A stretch of DNA of 19,546 nt, taken from assembly GCA_002395525.1 (NCBI GenBank), contig DGXE01000064.1, forward strand, positions 1-19,546, written 5' to 3'. This document shows positions 1 to 7,737 of the stretch, piece after piece. A program made the translations under genes and the position numbers. The first letter of the stretch is position 1. The number at the start of each line of letters is the position of its first letter. The DNA comes from Ruminococcus sp. UBA4240. GTDB lineage: Bacteria; Bacillota; Clostridia; Oscillospirales; Ruminococcaceae. The notes under the pieces are model-generated. The model searched no databases. It had not been told where the DNA came from and was given only the letters and a program-made list of their open reading frames with translations.

Positions 1-58
1 GCAAAACTTCTATATGGGTATTCGTCTTATGTTACCGGAGGCTTTGTGTACGCCCAGA

Positions 59-1582
59 TCAGCCGAAATACTTTTCATACCACACAAGGAATGTATACAC
101 CGTCCACACCTTGCGCCACAGGTCGGAGTTGCCGCCTGTGTATTCTTTGTAGATAGCCATGAGCTCCTGGGTATTGAAGAAACGCTCCGCAAAGGGGGAG
201 GCGAACAGTCTGCGCACATCTCCGTTGTACCGCTCATCAGCCAGCCACAGCCTGATGGGTACGATAAATCCCAGCTTCTTGCGGCAGGCTATCTCCTCGG
301 GGAGCACCTTTGCCGCTGCCCTGCGGAATGCCGCCTTGTTCTGCTCCTCGTTCACCTTGTATCTTGCAGGCATACGGGCGGCTATGTCAAATATGCGCAG
401 ATCCGTAAGGGGCATCCGCACCTCCAGCCCTGCGGCTGTGCTCATCTTGTCCACATTGAGGTAGATATCCCCCTCAAGCCAGATCTGTATATCCACATCA
501 GCCATGCGGGTCAGCGGATCACATCCCCTGTTCTCCGCATAGATGCGTCTTGTAAGGTCAATGGGCAGGACAGCAGGGTCATAGCTTTTCAGCAGACGCT
601 GCTTTTCATCTTCCTTCATGATGTTGGTGTTGCCCACGTAGAAGTTCTCCAGCTCATCGCCGTAACGCTCTGCGTTGCGGTACATATTGTAGCCCCCGAA
701 GAACTCGTCAGCCCCCTCTCCGGAGTAGCAAAGCTTCGTGTGCTTTGCTGTGGCAAGGCAGCCTATGGTGAATACGATGGCGGATGCATCCCCAAGGGGG
801 AGCTCCATATTCTCCATGACATAGGGCACTATGTCAAAGAACTGCTCCGGGGTCACAAGCGCCACGCTGTGCTCCACGCCCAGTATCTCCGCTGTCTTTG
901 CGGCTACCCGTGATTCATCGAAACGCTCCTCCTCATAGCCGCAGGAGTTGGCTCTTTTCGCATCGGAGACTGCCAGCACATAGGAGGAATCCACTCCCCC
1001 GGAAAGGAAGGATTCGGCGGTCTCGTCCTCGTCCTTGACCTCCTTCATTATGTCAAGGAGGGTGGTGTGTATTTTGTCTGCCCACTGCTCCTCGGTAAGG
1101 CTCTCATCAGGGGCATACTCCGGGTGCCAGTAGCGGGTGATCTCCACCTTGCCCCCCTCAAATCTCAGCATATGGCCGGGCATCAGCTTCTTTACTCCCT
1201 TGAAGAAAGTATCCTCCCCGGCGGGATAGGTAAGGCTCAGATAGATCTGGAGCTGACGCTCGTCAAGCTCCTTCACAAACCCCTCCTTATCCGTGATGTC
1301 ACGTATCATAGTGCCGTAAAGCAGCCTGCCGTCGGCAGTGACATAGTAGTAGAAGGGCTTTGTGCCGAACTGATCCCTGAATGCCACGGTGGTGTCCCCG
1401 TCCTCTATGGCAAAGGCAAACATCCCGTAGATATGGGCGGGCAGAGCACCCCCCCATTTTTCGTAGCCTTTGAGGATAATGGCACGCTCCCTCTCCTCAC
1501 GGGGCAGCCCCTCCTCTATGCCAAGCTCCCTGCAAAGGGCTCTGTGGTTGCGTATGTGTCCCCTGTATGCTGTTATCTTCAT
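59..1582 (-). CDS. Asparagine synthetase-like protein lacking the N-terminal glutaminase nucleophile
   Basis: AsnB-like ATP-dependent amidotransferase/synthetase of 507 aa, predicted cytosolic. The synthetase half is well preserved: PP-loop SGGVDSS near residues 194-200, SGEGADE, the VDKMS...LEVRMP segment, and the basic KKLGFIVPI stretch near the C terminus. The N-terminal class II glutaminase domain is cut short. Family members begin with Met-Cys, the Cys being the nucleophile; this protein starts at MKITAYRGH, which aligns to the region around the family NGE motif, with that motif changed to RGH. The start is ATG 1582 because GGAGG sits 5 nt upstream; an in-frame GTG at 1594 has no comparable site. 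whiA ends at 1596, so no missing N-terminal piece can lie directly upstream. The synthetase chemistry looks intact, but glutamine hydrolysis is probably lost, implying use of free ammonia or a different acyl acceptor (inference). The stop at 59 makes the C terminus complete. Confidence 0.85.
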   Translation of the reverse strand: MKITAYRGHIRNHRALCRELGIEEGLPREERERAIILKGYEKWGGALPAHIYGMFAFAIEDGDTTVAFRDQFGTKPFYYYVTADGRLLYGTMIRDITDKEGFVKELDERQLQIYLSLTYPAGEDTFFKGVKKLMPGHMLRFEGGKVEITRYWHPEYAPDESLTEEQWADKIHTTLLDIMKEVKDEDETAESFLSGGVDSSYVLAVSDAKRANSCGYEEERFDESRVAAKTAEILGVEHSVALVTPEQFFDIVPYVMENMELPLGDASAIVFTIGCLATAKHTKLCYSGEGADEFFGGYNMYRNAERYGDELENFYVGNTNIMKEDEKQRLLKSYDPAVLPIDLTRRIYAENRGCDPLTRMADVDIQIWLEGDIYLNVDKMSTAAGLEVRMPLTDLRIFDIAARMPARYKVNEEQNKAAFRRAAAKVLPEEIACRKKLGFIVPIRLWLADERYNGDVRRLFASPFAERFFNTQELMAIYKEYTGGNSDLWRKVWTVYTFLVWYEKYFG

Positions 1583-1595
1583 ATGTTCCTCCACT

Positions 1596-2519
1596 TCAGG
1601 TCTGTGTGTCGTTTCCGCTGCCGCTCCGCATAAGCTCAGCTATCTCGCTGAGCCGGCGAAGCCTGTGATTTGCTCCGGAGCGCCCCACGGGCTTGTCCAG
1701 CATCTCCCCCAGCTCCTTCAAGGATATATCCGGGTTTTCAAGGCGGACAAGCGCCATGTTTTTCAGCTCCTCGGAGAGATCGTCGTAGCCGTCATGATCC
1801 ATAATATACTGTATATCCTCTATCTGCTTGCGGGAGGCTTTGAGTGTGCGCTCGATATTGGCGGTATCGCAGTTTGCGATGCGGTTTGCCTTGTTGCGCA
1901 CATCCTTTAGTATCTTTACGTTCATAAGCTCCACGGATGCCCTTGATGCCCCCATCATAGTGAGTATATCCTCTATGCTCTCACTGCTCTTGAAGTAGAG
2001 TATATACTGCCCCGTGCGCTCTATCTGCTTTGCGCTGATGCCAAGATCCGCTATCAGATCTTTCAGATCCCCGCACAGTGCCTCATAGGGCACCGCAAAT
2101 TCAAGGTGATACTGTTTCAGCGGTTCCTCCACGCTGCCGCAGGACAGGAACGCCCCCGCCAGAAAGGCAAATATATTGTTGTTTGTGAGGTTTTCCCTCT
2201 GTATGCGGTGGATAAGGCTCCGGGAGGACACCCTGAAACGGTATATTATCTCCTCCCTGTCCCCTTCCTCCGGGATATCCATTGAATACAGCGCCCGCCC
2301 CCTCCTTGAAAGCTGTGAGGAGCTTATATGCGCCGACGTTACCCTCTCGCACAGGGTGGTGAACATCTGTGCCACCAGAGGGTTCTCCGTGCGGAAGGTG
2401 ATCCTGTCCGCACCAAAGTCCTGACAAAAAAGGAGCATACCGTAAAGACAGCCATACTCCTTGTCCCTGTCGTTTATGGAGGAGCAAAGCTCCTCCTTTA
2501 CATCCTGTGAAAATGACAT
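1596..2519 (-). CDS. whiA: WhiA family DNA-binding regulator
   Basis: WhiA is a conserved Gram-positive DNA-binding protein with an N-terminal LAGLIDADG homing-endonuclease-like fold that has lost nuclease activity and a C-terminal helix-turn-helix. It is tied to sporulation control in Streptomyces and to cell division and chromosome segregation in Bacillus. This copy is 307 aa, the usual length. It opens with MSFSQDVKEEL, a typical WhiA start, and ends with the characteristic segment SLKELGEMLDKPVGRSGANH followed by RLRRL. Start is ATG 2519; the upstream ribosome binding site is weak (GGGCGAG). In many Firmicutes whiA sits with rapZ and yvcK; here it lies between a DUF975-like membrane protein and the asparagine-synthetase-like gene, whose start codon is 14 nt past the whiA stop, so the two are probably co-transcribed. 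Confidence 0.95.
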   Translation of the reverse strand: MSFSQDVKEELCSSINDRDKEYGCLYGMLLFCQDFGADRITFRTENPLVAQMFTTLCERVTSAHISSSQLSRRGRALYSMDIPEEGDREEIIYRFRVSSRSLIHRIQRENLTNNNIFAFLAGAFLSCGSVEEPLKQYHLEFAVPYEALCGDLKDLIADLGISAKQIERTGQYILYFKSSESIEDILTMMGASRASVELMNVKILKDVRNKANRIANCDTANIERTLKASRKQIEDIQYIMDHDGYDDLSEELKNMALVRLENPDISLKELGEMLDKPVGRSGANHRLRRLSEIAELMRSGSGNDTQT

Positions 2520-2568
2520 ACCAACACTCGCCCGATGTGCAGATCTCTGCTGTATTTACGAAACAGGA

Positions 2569-3372
2569 CTACTCTATCCGTCCCTTGTACACTTCCCTGA
2601 AATATATGGCTCCTATGATGTTGTTCAGGGGGATGACGATGGCAAGGGGGAATACAAGGGGTGCCAGGACATACAGCACCGACCCTGAGAACAGCACCCT
2701 TACCGAGCGCATATAGTCTATCCTGAACAGCCTGCGCCCTGTGCGCATTATCTCCTTTGCGCTCATATTGGGATTTTCCGCAAATATGTAGGATGCCGCC
2801 TTTGCTTCGGCACAGGAAAGTATGCACACCAGCACCATCACGGTGATAAGGAATATATCCAGCGGCAGCAGCATATCATACAGAAAACCCGGCTGCATAT
2901 TGTCCTCGGCATAGGTATATGCCAGATGTATCCCAAGGCACAGCACCCCGCAGACAAGTATACGGGGCAGGTCAAAGAGCACCCTGCGCATATGCAGATC
3001 CAGGCAGCGCCTCATAAGCGCCGGGGAGGTATAGCAGGCAAATATGGAGGACAGGGGCATACGTGCGCCCCCTGCCGCCTGCCAGTAGAACCACCTTATC
3101 CCGTAGTGCAGGGGTATTGCGCCTGTGTAGAGGATGAAGGGCAGAAGCACGGCTATTATGACAAAGGGTATGTCCACATCCGTGAAAACGGGGAGCAGCG
3201 AGGAGGAGGCGTGCTTTCCCAGCATCATGCCCGCAAATATGACCAGCAGGTACACGAATGCAAGCAGCCCCACCGAAAGGCTCTGTATAAAGAGCACCTC
3301 CGACCAGCAGGCCTTGATAAGGTCATATGTCCTGTTCCATATGTGTTTAACGTTTATATCCATAGCTTTCAC
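2569..3372 (-). CDS. DUF975-like polytopic membrane protein
   Basis: Integral membrane protein of about 267 aa with roughly five or six hydrophobic segments: near residues 26-52, 68-88, 135-152, 165-185, and a final pair around 218-250. The stretch ASYIFAENPNMSAKEIM followed by a hydrophobic C terminus resembles the DUF975 family, whose members carry an A-E-N-P-x-x-S-A-x-E-A-type motif. No catalytic residues are seen and the family's role is not established. The start is GTG 3372, with AAGGG four nt upstream and overlapping the stop of the preceding phosphatase; ATG 3363 is an alternative. It is separated from that phosphatase by 8 nt and from whiA by 49 nt, so it is part of the same transcription unit. 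DUF975 assignment is from sequence pattern only. Confidence 0.7.
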   Translation of the reverse strand: MKAMDINVKHIWNRTYDLIKACWSEVLFIQSLSVGLLAFVYLLVIFAGMMLGKHASSSLLPVFTDVDIPFVIIAVLLPFILYTGAIPLHYGIRWFYWQAAGGARMPLSSIFACYTSPALMRRCLDLHMRRVLFDLPRILVCGVLCLGIHLAYTYAEDNMQPGFLYDMLLPLDIFLITVMVLVCILSCAEAKAASYIFAENPNMSAKEIMRTGRRLFRIDYMRSVRVLFSGSVLYVLAPLVFPLAIVIPLNNIIGAIYFREVYKGRIE

Positions 3373-3380
3373 TGCACCCT

Positions 3381-4058
3381 TCAGGGCGTGAATATCTCAT
3401 CCGTGTCAAATTCAGGCTCCCCCGAATCCGAATATCCCACTGCATCGTACTCCGGCACCTTCTGCATGATCTCAAAGCAGTACGACTGCTGCCACATCTG
3501 GGCCGTCACAAGCACCTGATAGCCGTGCCCCATGGGGCAGGCAAACTCCATAGGCTTGAATTTGGGCAGGCCGAAGCAGCTCATCATGTTCATCAGTATG
3601 CCCGAGTGGGTCATTACCCCCGCATTGGTGATATCCTCCTTCATCATGTCGAGGATGATGGAATTGAGGGCTGTATAGCAGCGCACCATCATATTCCGCA
3701 GGCTCTCACCGTTGGGGGGGGGATTGTCAAGCCCACCCTTCAGCCATTTCTTGTAGCTGTCAAGCTGTGCCAGCTCCTTTGCGGAGCAGCCCTCGAAAGC
3801 TCCTAAGTCCAGCTCCTGCAGATCCTCTATCTCCACTATCTCCCTGTGGGGAAAGAGTATCTCCGCCGACTGCACAGCCCTTTCCAGCGGGCTTGAATAT
3901 ACCCTCTCCACCCGGGGGTAGTCGTGGCTCTCATACAGATCCCGCAGCTCGTCCTTGCCCTCCTCGGTAAGGGGCAGATCCGTCCTGCCTATATATATTC
4001 CCTCGTCATTGGCTCTTGTGCGTCCGTGGCGCAGTATGGTAAGTCTGTAGCCCTTCAA
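3381..4058 (-). CDS. Histidine phosphatase family protein (phosphoglycerate-mutase-like)
   Basis: Histidine phosphatase superfamily member, 225 aa, predicted cytosolic. The RHG signature gives the phospho-accepting His at residue 11 (LRHGRT). YSSPLERAVQSAE supplies the conserved arginine, LGAFEG the acidic residue, and THSG the second catalytic histidine near residue 150. The fold includes cofactor-dependent phosphoglycerate mutases, alpha-ribazole phosphatases (CobC) and broad phosphatases; nothing here fixes the substrate. The start codon is TTG (4058), chosen because AAGGAG lies 8 nt upstream, inside the stop codon region of the flavin-reductase-like gene, which suggests translational coupling. 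The last 30 residues are acidic and Pro-rich and are not part of the core fold. A second, diverged histidine phosphatase is encoded at 7032-7721. Confidence 0.88.
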   Translation of the reverse strand: MKGYRLTILRHGRTRANDEGIYIGRTDLPLTEEGKDELRDLYESHDYPRVERVYSSPLERAVQSAEILFPHREIVEIEDLQELDLGAFEGCSAKELAQLDSYKKWLKGGLDNPPPNGESLRNMMVRCYTALNSIILDMMKEDITNAGVMTHSGILMNMMSCFGLPKFKPMEFACPMGHGYQVLVTAQMWQQSYCFEIMQKVPEYDAVGYSDSGEPEFDTDEIFTP

Positions 4059-4070
4059 TGCAGTTGCTCC

Positions 4071-4568
4071 TTATCTTGTGTAGGCGGTGACTATCTCACC
4101 GATGACGGCATTGTGGGGATCGCCGTCCTTGTACCAGTGCTGCTCGCTCTCACACAGGCGGGCAATGTCCATCCTCTGTGTGTAGAGCTTTCTGCACACA
4201 AGTATGGTGTGAGCCTCCTCAAAGGCTGCGGTGCCGTCGATGAAGAGAGGGGTAAGCCCCGCCTTTTGTGCCTTGTCGCAGTCCCTGCCGGAAACGCTCC
4301 CGCATATCTGCAGTGCCTTGCGGTACTCCTCACCGTAAAAGCTGACGGTGAAGAGCTCGTTTGCCTCAACAAAGCCCAGGGTGTGCCTTGAATCACGTAT
4401 CACAGCCTCGATGCAGTTCTTCCCCCACATGACCCCCATGAATCCCCAGGATGCAGTCATGGTGTTGAACCCTCTTTCATCCCCGGCAGTTATGAGCATC
4501 CAGTCGCTGCCGATGGAGGTGAAGGGGTCGAGATGAAGTTCCTCAACAGTTGTTTTTGTAAATGACAT
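4071..4568 (-). CDS. Flavin reductase-like (FMN-binding split-barrel) protein
   Basis: Protein of 165 aa resembling the flavin reductase-like domain family (split beta-barrel, FMN-binding). The N-terminal third contains the typical pattern of a product that opens with a core Met, then NTMTASWGFMGVMWGK and a conserved RDSRHT segment. It is predicted to be a cytosolic flavoprotein that transfers electrons between NAD(P)H, flavin and an unknown partner. The start is ATG 4568: AAGGAG lies just upstream (TAAAGGAGC) and overlaps the stop of the nuclease gene at 4579. A longer in-frame reading to 4652 would run into that gene and has no ribosome binding site. The gene is closely coupled to the phosphatase downstream. 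Its substrate and physiological partner cannot be read from the sequence. Confidence 0.85.
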   Translation of the reverse strand: MSFTKTTVEELHLDPFTSIGSDWMLITAGDERGFNTMTASWGFMGVMWGKNCIEAVIRDSRHTLGFVEANELFTVSFYGEEYRKALQICGSVSGRDCDKAQKAGLTPLFIDGTAAFEEAHTILVCRKLYTQRMDIARLCESEQHWYKDGDPHNAVIGEIVTAYTR

Positions 4569-4578
4569 AATTGCTCCT

Positions 4579-6042
4579 TTATTTTTTACCGATGATCTTC
4601 CGTAATTTAGACAATGTATCGCTTTCCCCGGCCTTTGCCATAGGCATTTCAAAGATTACTTTATTGTAGCCGTCCTGCTCTGCAAATATGTGCAGCTTGT
4701 TTTTATCCACAACTACGGCATATTTTGCATCTAACTGCCGCGCATAGCTCAAAGCCTGTTCCTGGGTCTTTTCCAATTCCTTCTTTGACTTGATGTTAAA
4801 CTTTGCCTCGATGACCGCAAAAGCAGTATAGTGGCCATTTTTCTTTTTCGGCAAAAGAACAAAATCGGGGATAAGAACATAATTATTATTTCCCACAGTT
4901 ATGTTAAGCTGTCTGACAAAGTCGCTATCTTCATAACCCAATTTAGCGAGCAACGGGATTATCAGTTTGTTTTCAACATCTTTTTCTACTCTCAGATCGG
5001 CTGACATATCGGTTTCTTCATCTTCAAACCGACAAATGCTCTTATTCGCTTTTGTAACATCAAGGATATGATTATACTGTGAGGGCATGATCTCCACACC
5101 ATTGACGCCCTGCATATTTTTCTTAACTATCGGCATCTCCTTTAGCACTTTATCTTTCATCATATCCTTTAAAGAAAGATGATGGACAGCAACGCAGTTT
5201 CCAATATAAGTGCAGCGATAAAACCAGAAAAACGGGTCATTGAATCCTATGGACACGCTGCGCCATACGGAATCCACCGCACTGACAGGGGCTCTCTTAT
5301 ACATGACTATCATGTCGCCCGCCTGTGTATCCGGATTGCACTGCCACGGTGTAATGCTTGATGCGCCATTTTTCAAAAAGAGGTCGTCTTTTCCCGCACC
5401 GATAAAATATGCTGATTTTGGCTCAGGCAAGTCTTCAACGATATAGCTTTTCCATCCCCCCAGATATTTCGGGGCAAAGTCGTATAAAAACGCAAACAGT
5501 TCAAAAGATGTCATGTTGTGTTCGTCTGCAAACTCATAAAACGCATTGCATAAAGAAATATAATAATCAATTCGTTCAATGTAGTCTTTCTTTGCAGGAA
5601 CAGGTGGCAACTGTATATCAAATTCCTCGGCGATTTTTTCAACTATATTGAAATTCATCTGAAAATAATAGGGTATATACTTGCAAGGTTCAGCCAATGT
5701 CAAAAAAGTAGAATAATACGCAATGGATGTTAAAAAACAATCAAGGAGATCTTTTTCGTTTCTACAATCTTCAGATAAAAAATCTTTCAACTGTTCAAAA
5801 CCATCTTCCCCAGCAAGAACAGAATCCAAATCAGGTACAGATTGAAGTTGATTCACAATATCAAGAATTTGTTCTATAATACCTTGAGAAATATCCTCAC
5901 TCGGACAGAATGCAGAATGAAGCTCTTTTATTTTATCAGCATATTTATCATCCGGGCCATTTGTAAAAGCGTCTTCAAAACATTTTACCACATCTTTTCC
6001 ATTGGCTTCCAGATATGTTTTCCAAACAAAATCATTAAGCAC
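4579..6042 (-). CDS. Putative restriction-type nuclease: helical N-terminus, PUA/EVE-like domain, HsdR_N-type PDDEXK domain
   Basis: A 487-aa protein (from GTG 6042) with three visible parts. Residues 1-208 are helical and unrecognised. Residues about 209-337 hold a Trp/Tyr-rich beta segment (QAGDMIVMYKRAP, FWFYRCTYIG) resembling PUA/EVE-type modified-base readers. Residues about 350-455 match the type I restriction HsdR N-terminal PDDEXK nuclease: Glu357, Asp393 in PDFVLLP, then Glu412 and Lys414 in VIEAK. The reading is a nuclease guided by a nucleic-acid-binding module, possibly acting on modified foreign DNA; the nuclease motif is seen, the reader domain is a resemblance and the defence role is inference. 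GTG 6042 is preferred because GAGGTG lies 6 nt upstream; TTG 6066 would add 8 residues with a poor site. The gene is AT-richer than its neighbours and sits between tpiA and metabolic genes, suggesting acquisition. No methylase or helicase gene is adjacent. Confidence 0.75.
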   Translation of the reverse strand: MLNDFVWKTYLEANGKDVVKCFEDAFTNGPDDKYADKIKELHSAFCPSEDISQGIIEQILDIVNQLQSVPDLDSVLAGEDGFEQLKDFLSEDCRNEKDLLDCFLTSIAYYSTFLTLAEPCKYIPYYFQMNFNIVEKIAEEFDIQLPPVPAKKDYIERIDYYISLCNAFYEFADEHNMTSFELFAFLYDFAPKYLGGWKSYIVEDLPEPKSAYFIGAGKDDLFLKNGASSITPWQCNPDTQAGDMIVMYKRAPVSAVDSVWRSVSIGFNDPFFWFYRCTYIGNCVAVHHLSLKDMMKDKVLKEMPIVKKNMQGVNGVEIMPSQYNHILDVTKANKSICRFEDEETDMSADLRVEKDVENKLIIPLLAKLGYEDSDFVRQLNITVGNNNYVLIPDFVLLPKKKNGHYTAFAVIEAKFNIKSKKELEKTQEQALSYARQLDAKYAVVVDKNKLHIFAEQDGYNKVIFEMPMAKAGESDTLSKLRKIIGKK

Positions 6043-6153
6043 GCCCGACACCTCACAAATCGTCAAAAAGCCGCCAATTGCCGCCGTTAAACGACAATCG
6101 ACGACTTTTTATAAAACAATGATAAGCTTTTACACCGTAAACTCGTTGTCCTA

Positions 6154-6930
6154 TCAGCCGTTTACAGCCGCCTGTATGATAACGTTGAAGTCCTCAGCCT
6201 TCAGGGATGCGCCGCCGATAAGGCCGCCGTCGATGTCAGGCTTTGCAAGGAGCTCTGCTGCATTCTTTGCATTCATGGAGCCGCCGTACTGGATGGTGAC
6301 TGCATCTGCTGTATCCTTGCCGTATATCCTTGCAAGCTCGCCGCGGATGAAGGCGCATACCTCCTCAGCCTGATCGGGTGTGGCAGTAAGGCCTGTGCCT
6401 ATTGCCCATACAGGCTCATATGCGATGATGGTCTTCTTGATGTCCTCAGCAGATATGCCGCAAAGGTCAAGGGTTATCTGTGCGCCGATAACGCCCTCGG
6501 TGATGCCGTCCTCACGCTGCTCCTTGGTCTCGCCTACGCATACGATGGGCTTGAGACCTGCTTCAAGAGCCGCCTTTGTTCTCTTGTTCACGGTAACGTC
6601 TGTCTCGCCGAAATACTGTCTTCTCTCGGAGTGGCCGATAACAACGTACTCAACGCCTGCCTCCACCAGCATATCAGCGGAGATTTCGCCGGTGAATGCG
6701 CCGCTCTTTGCAAAGTGTACATTCTCAGCGCCTATCTTTATGTTGGAGCCTGCGGTGGTGTTCACAGCAGTCTCGATGTTAGTAAAGGGTACACACGCAA
6801 TTACCTCGATCTTGCCCTCTGCGTTTGCAGCAAGGGGCTTTATGGCTTCAAGCAGAGCCTTTGCCTCGGGGCGTGTTTTGTTCATTTTCCAGTTGCCGGC
6901 AATAACTGCCTTTCTGAGATTCTTGTTCAT
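6154..6930 (-). CDS. tpiA: Triosephosphate isomerase
   Basis: Triosephosphate isomerase interconverts dihydroxyacetone phosphate and glyceraldehyde 3-phosphate in glycolysis and gluconeogenesis. The 258-aa protein is full length with all catalytic elements: Asn/Lys in AGNWKMN near the N terminus, the electrophilic His in IGHSERR, the base Glu in AYEPVWAIGTG, and the phosphate-binding YGGSM and GGLIGGASL loops near the C terminus. The start is ATG 6930 because AAAGGA lies about 8 nt upstream; the in-frame ATG at 6939 directly abuts that site and is unlikely. A consensus promoter lies at 6982-7010 with a stem-loop in the short leader. Glycolytic partners (gap, pgk) are not next to it; the downstream gene is the nuclease, 111 nt away. 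Confidence 0.97.
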   Translation of the reverse strand: MNKNLRKAVIAGNWKMNKTRPEAKALLEAIKPLAANAEGKIEVIACVPFTNIETAVNTTAGSNIKIGAENVHFAKSGAFTGEISADMLVEAGVEYVVIGHSERRQYFGETDVTVNKRTKAALEAGLKPIVCVGETKEQREDGITEGVIGAQITLDLCGISAEDIKKTIIAYEPVWAIGTGLTATPDQAEEVCAFIRGELARIYGKDTADAVTIQYGGSMNAKNAAELLAKPDIDGGLIGGASLKAEDFNVIIQAAVNG

Positions 6931-6952
6931 ATCTATCATCCTTTCACATTGC

Positions 6953-6971
6953 CTGCACAGGTCCCGTGCAG
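6953..6971 (-). promoter_or_regulatory. 5'-leader stem-loop of tpiA
   Basis: A perfect 6-bp inverted repeat (CTGCAC / GTGCAG) with a 7-nt loop lies between the tpiA -10 box and its ribosome binding site. Given the -10 at 6982-6987, transcription should begin near 6975, so the hairpin would form almost at the mRNA 5' end. Such 5' hairpins are known to stabilise Gram-positive mRNAs; the role here is inferred. Confidence 0.45.
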
Positions 6972-6981
6972 TCCAAGAAAC

Positions 6982-7010
6982 ATTGTACCACAGAGCGGGG
7001 CTTTTGTCAA
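6982..7010 (-). promoter_or_regulatory. Vegetative promoter of tpiA
   Basis: Reading the minus strand, TTGACA (7005-7010) is followed by exactly 17 nt and TACAAT (6982-6987), a near-perfect sigma-A promoter. It lies just upstream of tpiA and downstream of the histidine phosphatase gene (stop at 7032), so tpiA and the genes after it can be transcribed independently of recQ. Confidence 0.88.
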
Positions 7011-7031
7011 GATGTCATGCAAGCCGCGGCA

Positions 7032-7721
7032 CTACTTTTCAAAATGTATCTTCTCCTGCCTAAGCTCCGCCATATGCCTTGTGTCGTTGAAAAGGCTGAG
7101 CCTTGCCACCACCCTTTCCCCGGGGTCAGAGTCAAATTCCACTGCGGAAACGGAGCACACCGCATAGGGCAGCGCCGCAAGCACCGTAGGGAATGGGATA
7201 TTCAGCAGATGGGCAAACATCACCGCCCCGGAGCCCCCGTGGGCAAAAAGAGCAACGGTGTCGCTGCATTCTCGCTTGCACAGGTATGCCGCCCCCTGCC
7301 TGTACAGCCCGAAATTCTCCAGAAAAGCATCGAACTCTTCCGATACCATGCGGTAGTACTCCATACAGATATTGTCACGGAAATAGGGGTGTGTTTCCCA
7401 GTCCTGTATGGCACTCGCCCTCTCCGCCTCCCTTTCAAGGAGAAAGCCCAGTGTCCAGGGGTGCCCGTCAAAGGGCACAGAGCCGTCCCTGCTGCCCCAG
7501 TCTATCTCATGCATGAAGTCAAGGGTCTGTATGTCGAGCCCTGTGAGCTGTGCGGTATATGATGCAGTCTGCTGAGCCCTCCCCATGGGAGATGCATACA
7601 CAGCCGACAGTCCCTCCCCCGCAAGCCTTTCGGCAGTGGCTTTCGCCTGCTCTACCCCGTTGGGAGTAAGGCAGTCGTTTACATAGTCCGGTTCACCGTG
7701 GCGAACAAAGATAAGTCTCAT
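7032..7721 (-). CDS. Histidine phosphatase family protein (second copy)
   Basis: A 229-aa histidine phosphatase. MRLIFVRHGEPDY gives the phosphorylated His at residue 8, YASPMGRAQQTA the conserved Arg, MHEIDWG the acidic residue, and FAHGGSG the second catalytic His near residue 167. Substrate is unknown. It is distinct from the phosphatase at 3381-4058: it has a long insertion of aromatic and acidic residues between the acidic motif and the second His. The start is ATG 7721 because GGAGG lies 5 nt upstream; a longer reading to 7778 overlaps the GTPase gene and lacks a site. The start is 16 nt past the GTPase stop (7738), and the ribosome binding site lies in that gap, so the two genes are likely coupled. 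It is the last gene of the recQ run before the tpiA promoter. Confidence 0.88.
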   Translation of the reverse strand: MRLIFVRHGEPDYVNDCLTPNGVEQAKATAERLAGEGLSAVYASPMGRAQQTASYTAQLTGLDIQTLDFMHEIDWGSRDGSVPFDGHPWTLGFLLEREAERASAIQDWETHPYFRDNICMEYYRMVSEEFDAFLENFGLYRQGAAYLCKRECSDTVALFAHGGSGAVMFAHLLNIPFPTVLAALPYAVCSVSAVEFDSDPGERVVARLSLFNDTRHMAELRQEKIHFEK

Positions 7722-7737
7722 GTTTCCTCCGCTCTGA

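Noticed and set aside
14..913. Long plus-strand open frame opposite the asparagine synthetase gene
   Set aside because: It lies wholly antisense to a clear conserved gene, has no ribosome binding site and the peptide has no recognisable domain; GC-rich coding DNA often gives such shadows.
4579..6042. Complete type I restriction-modification system
   Set aside because: Only the HsdR N-terminal-like nuclease domain is present; there is no helicase motor, HsdM or HsdS gene nearby.
6067..6153. Possible terminator or hairpin after tpiA
   Set aside because: The GGCGGC units are direct rather than inverted repeats, so they do not form a stem before the T-run.
6380..7063. Plus-strand open frame of 227 codons opposite tpiA
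   Set aside because: Antisense to a fully conserved tpiA and its promoter; the translation has no recognisable pattern.
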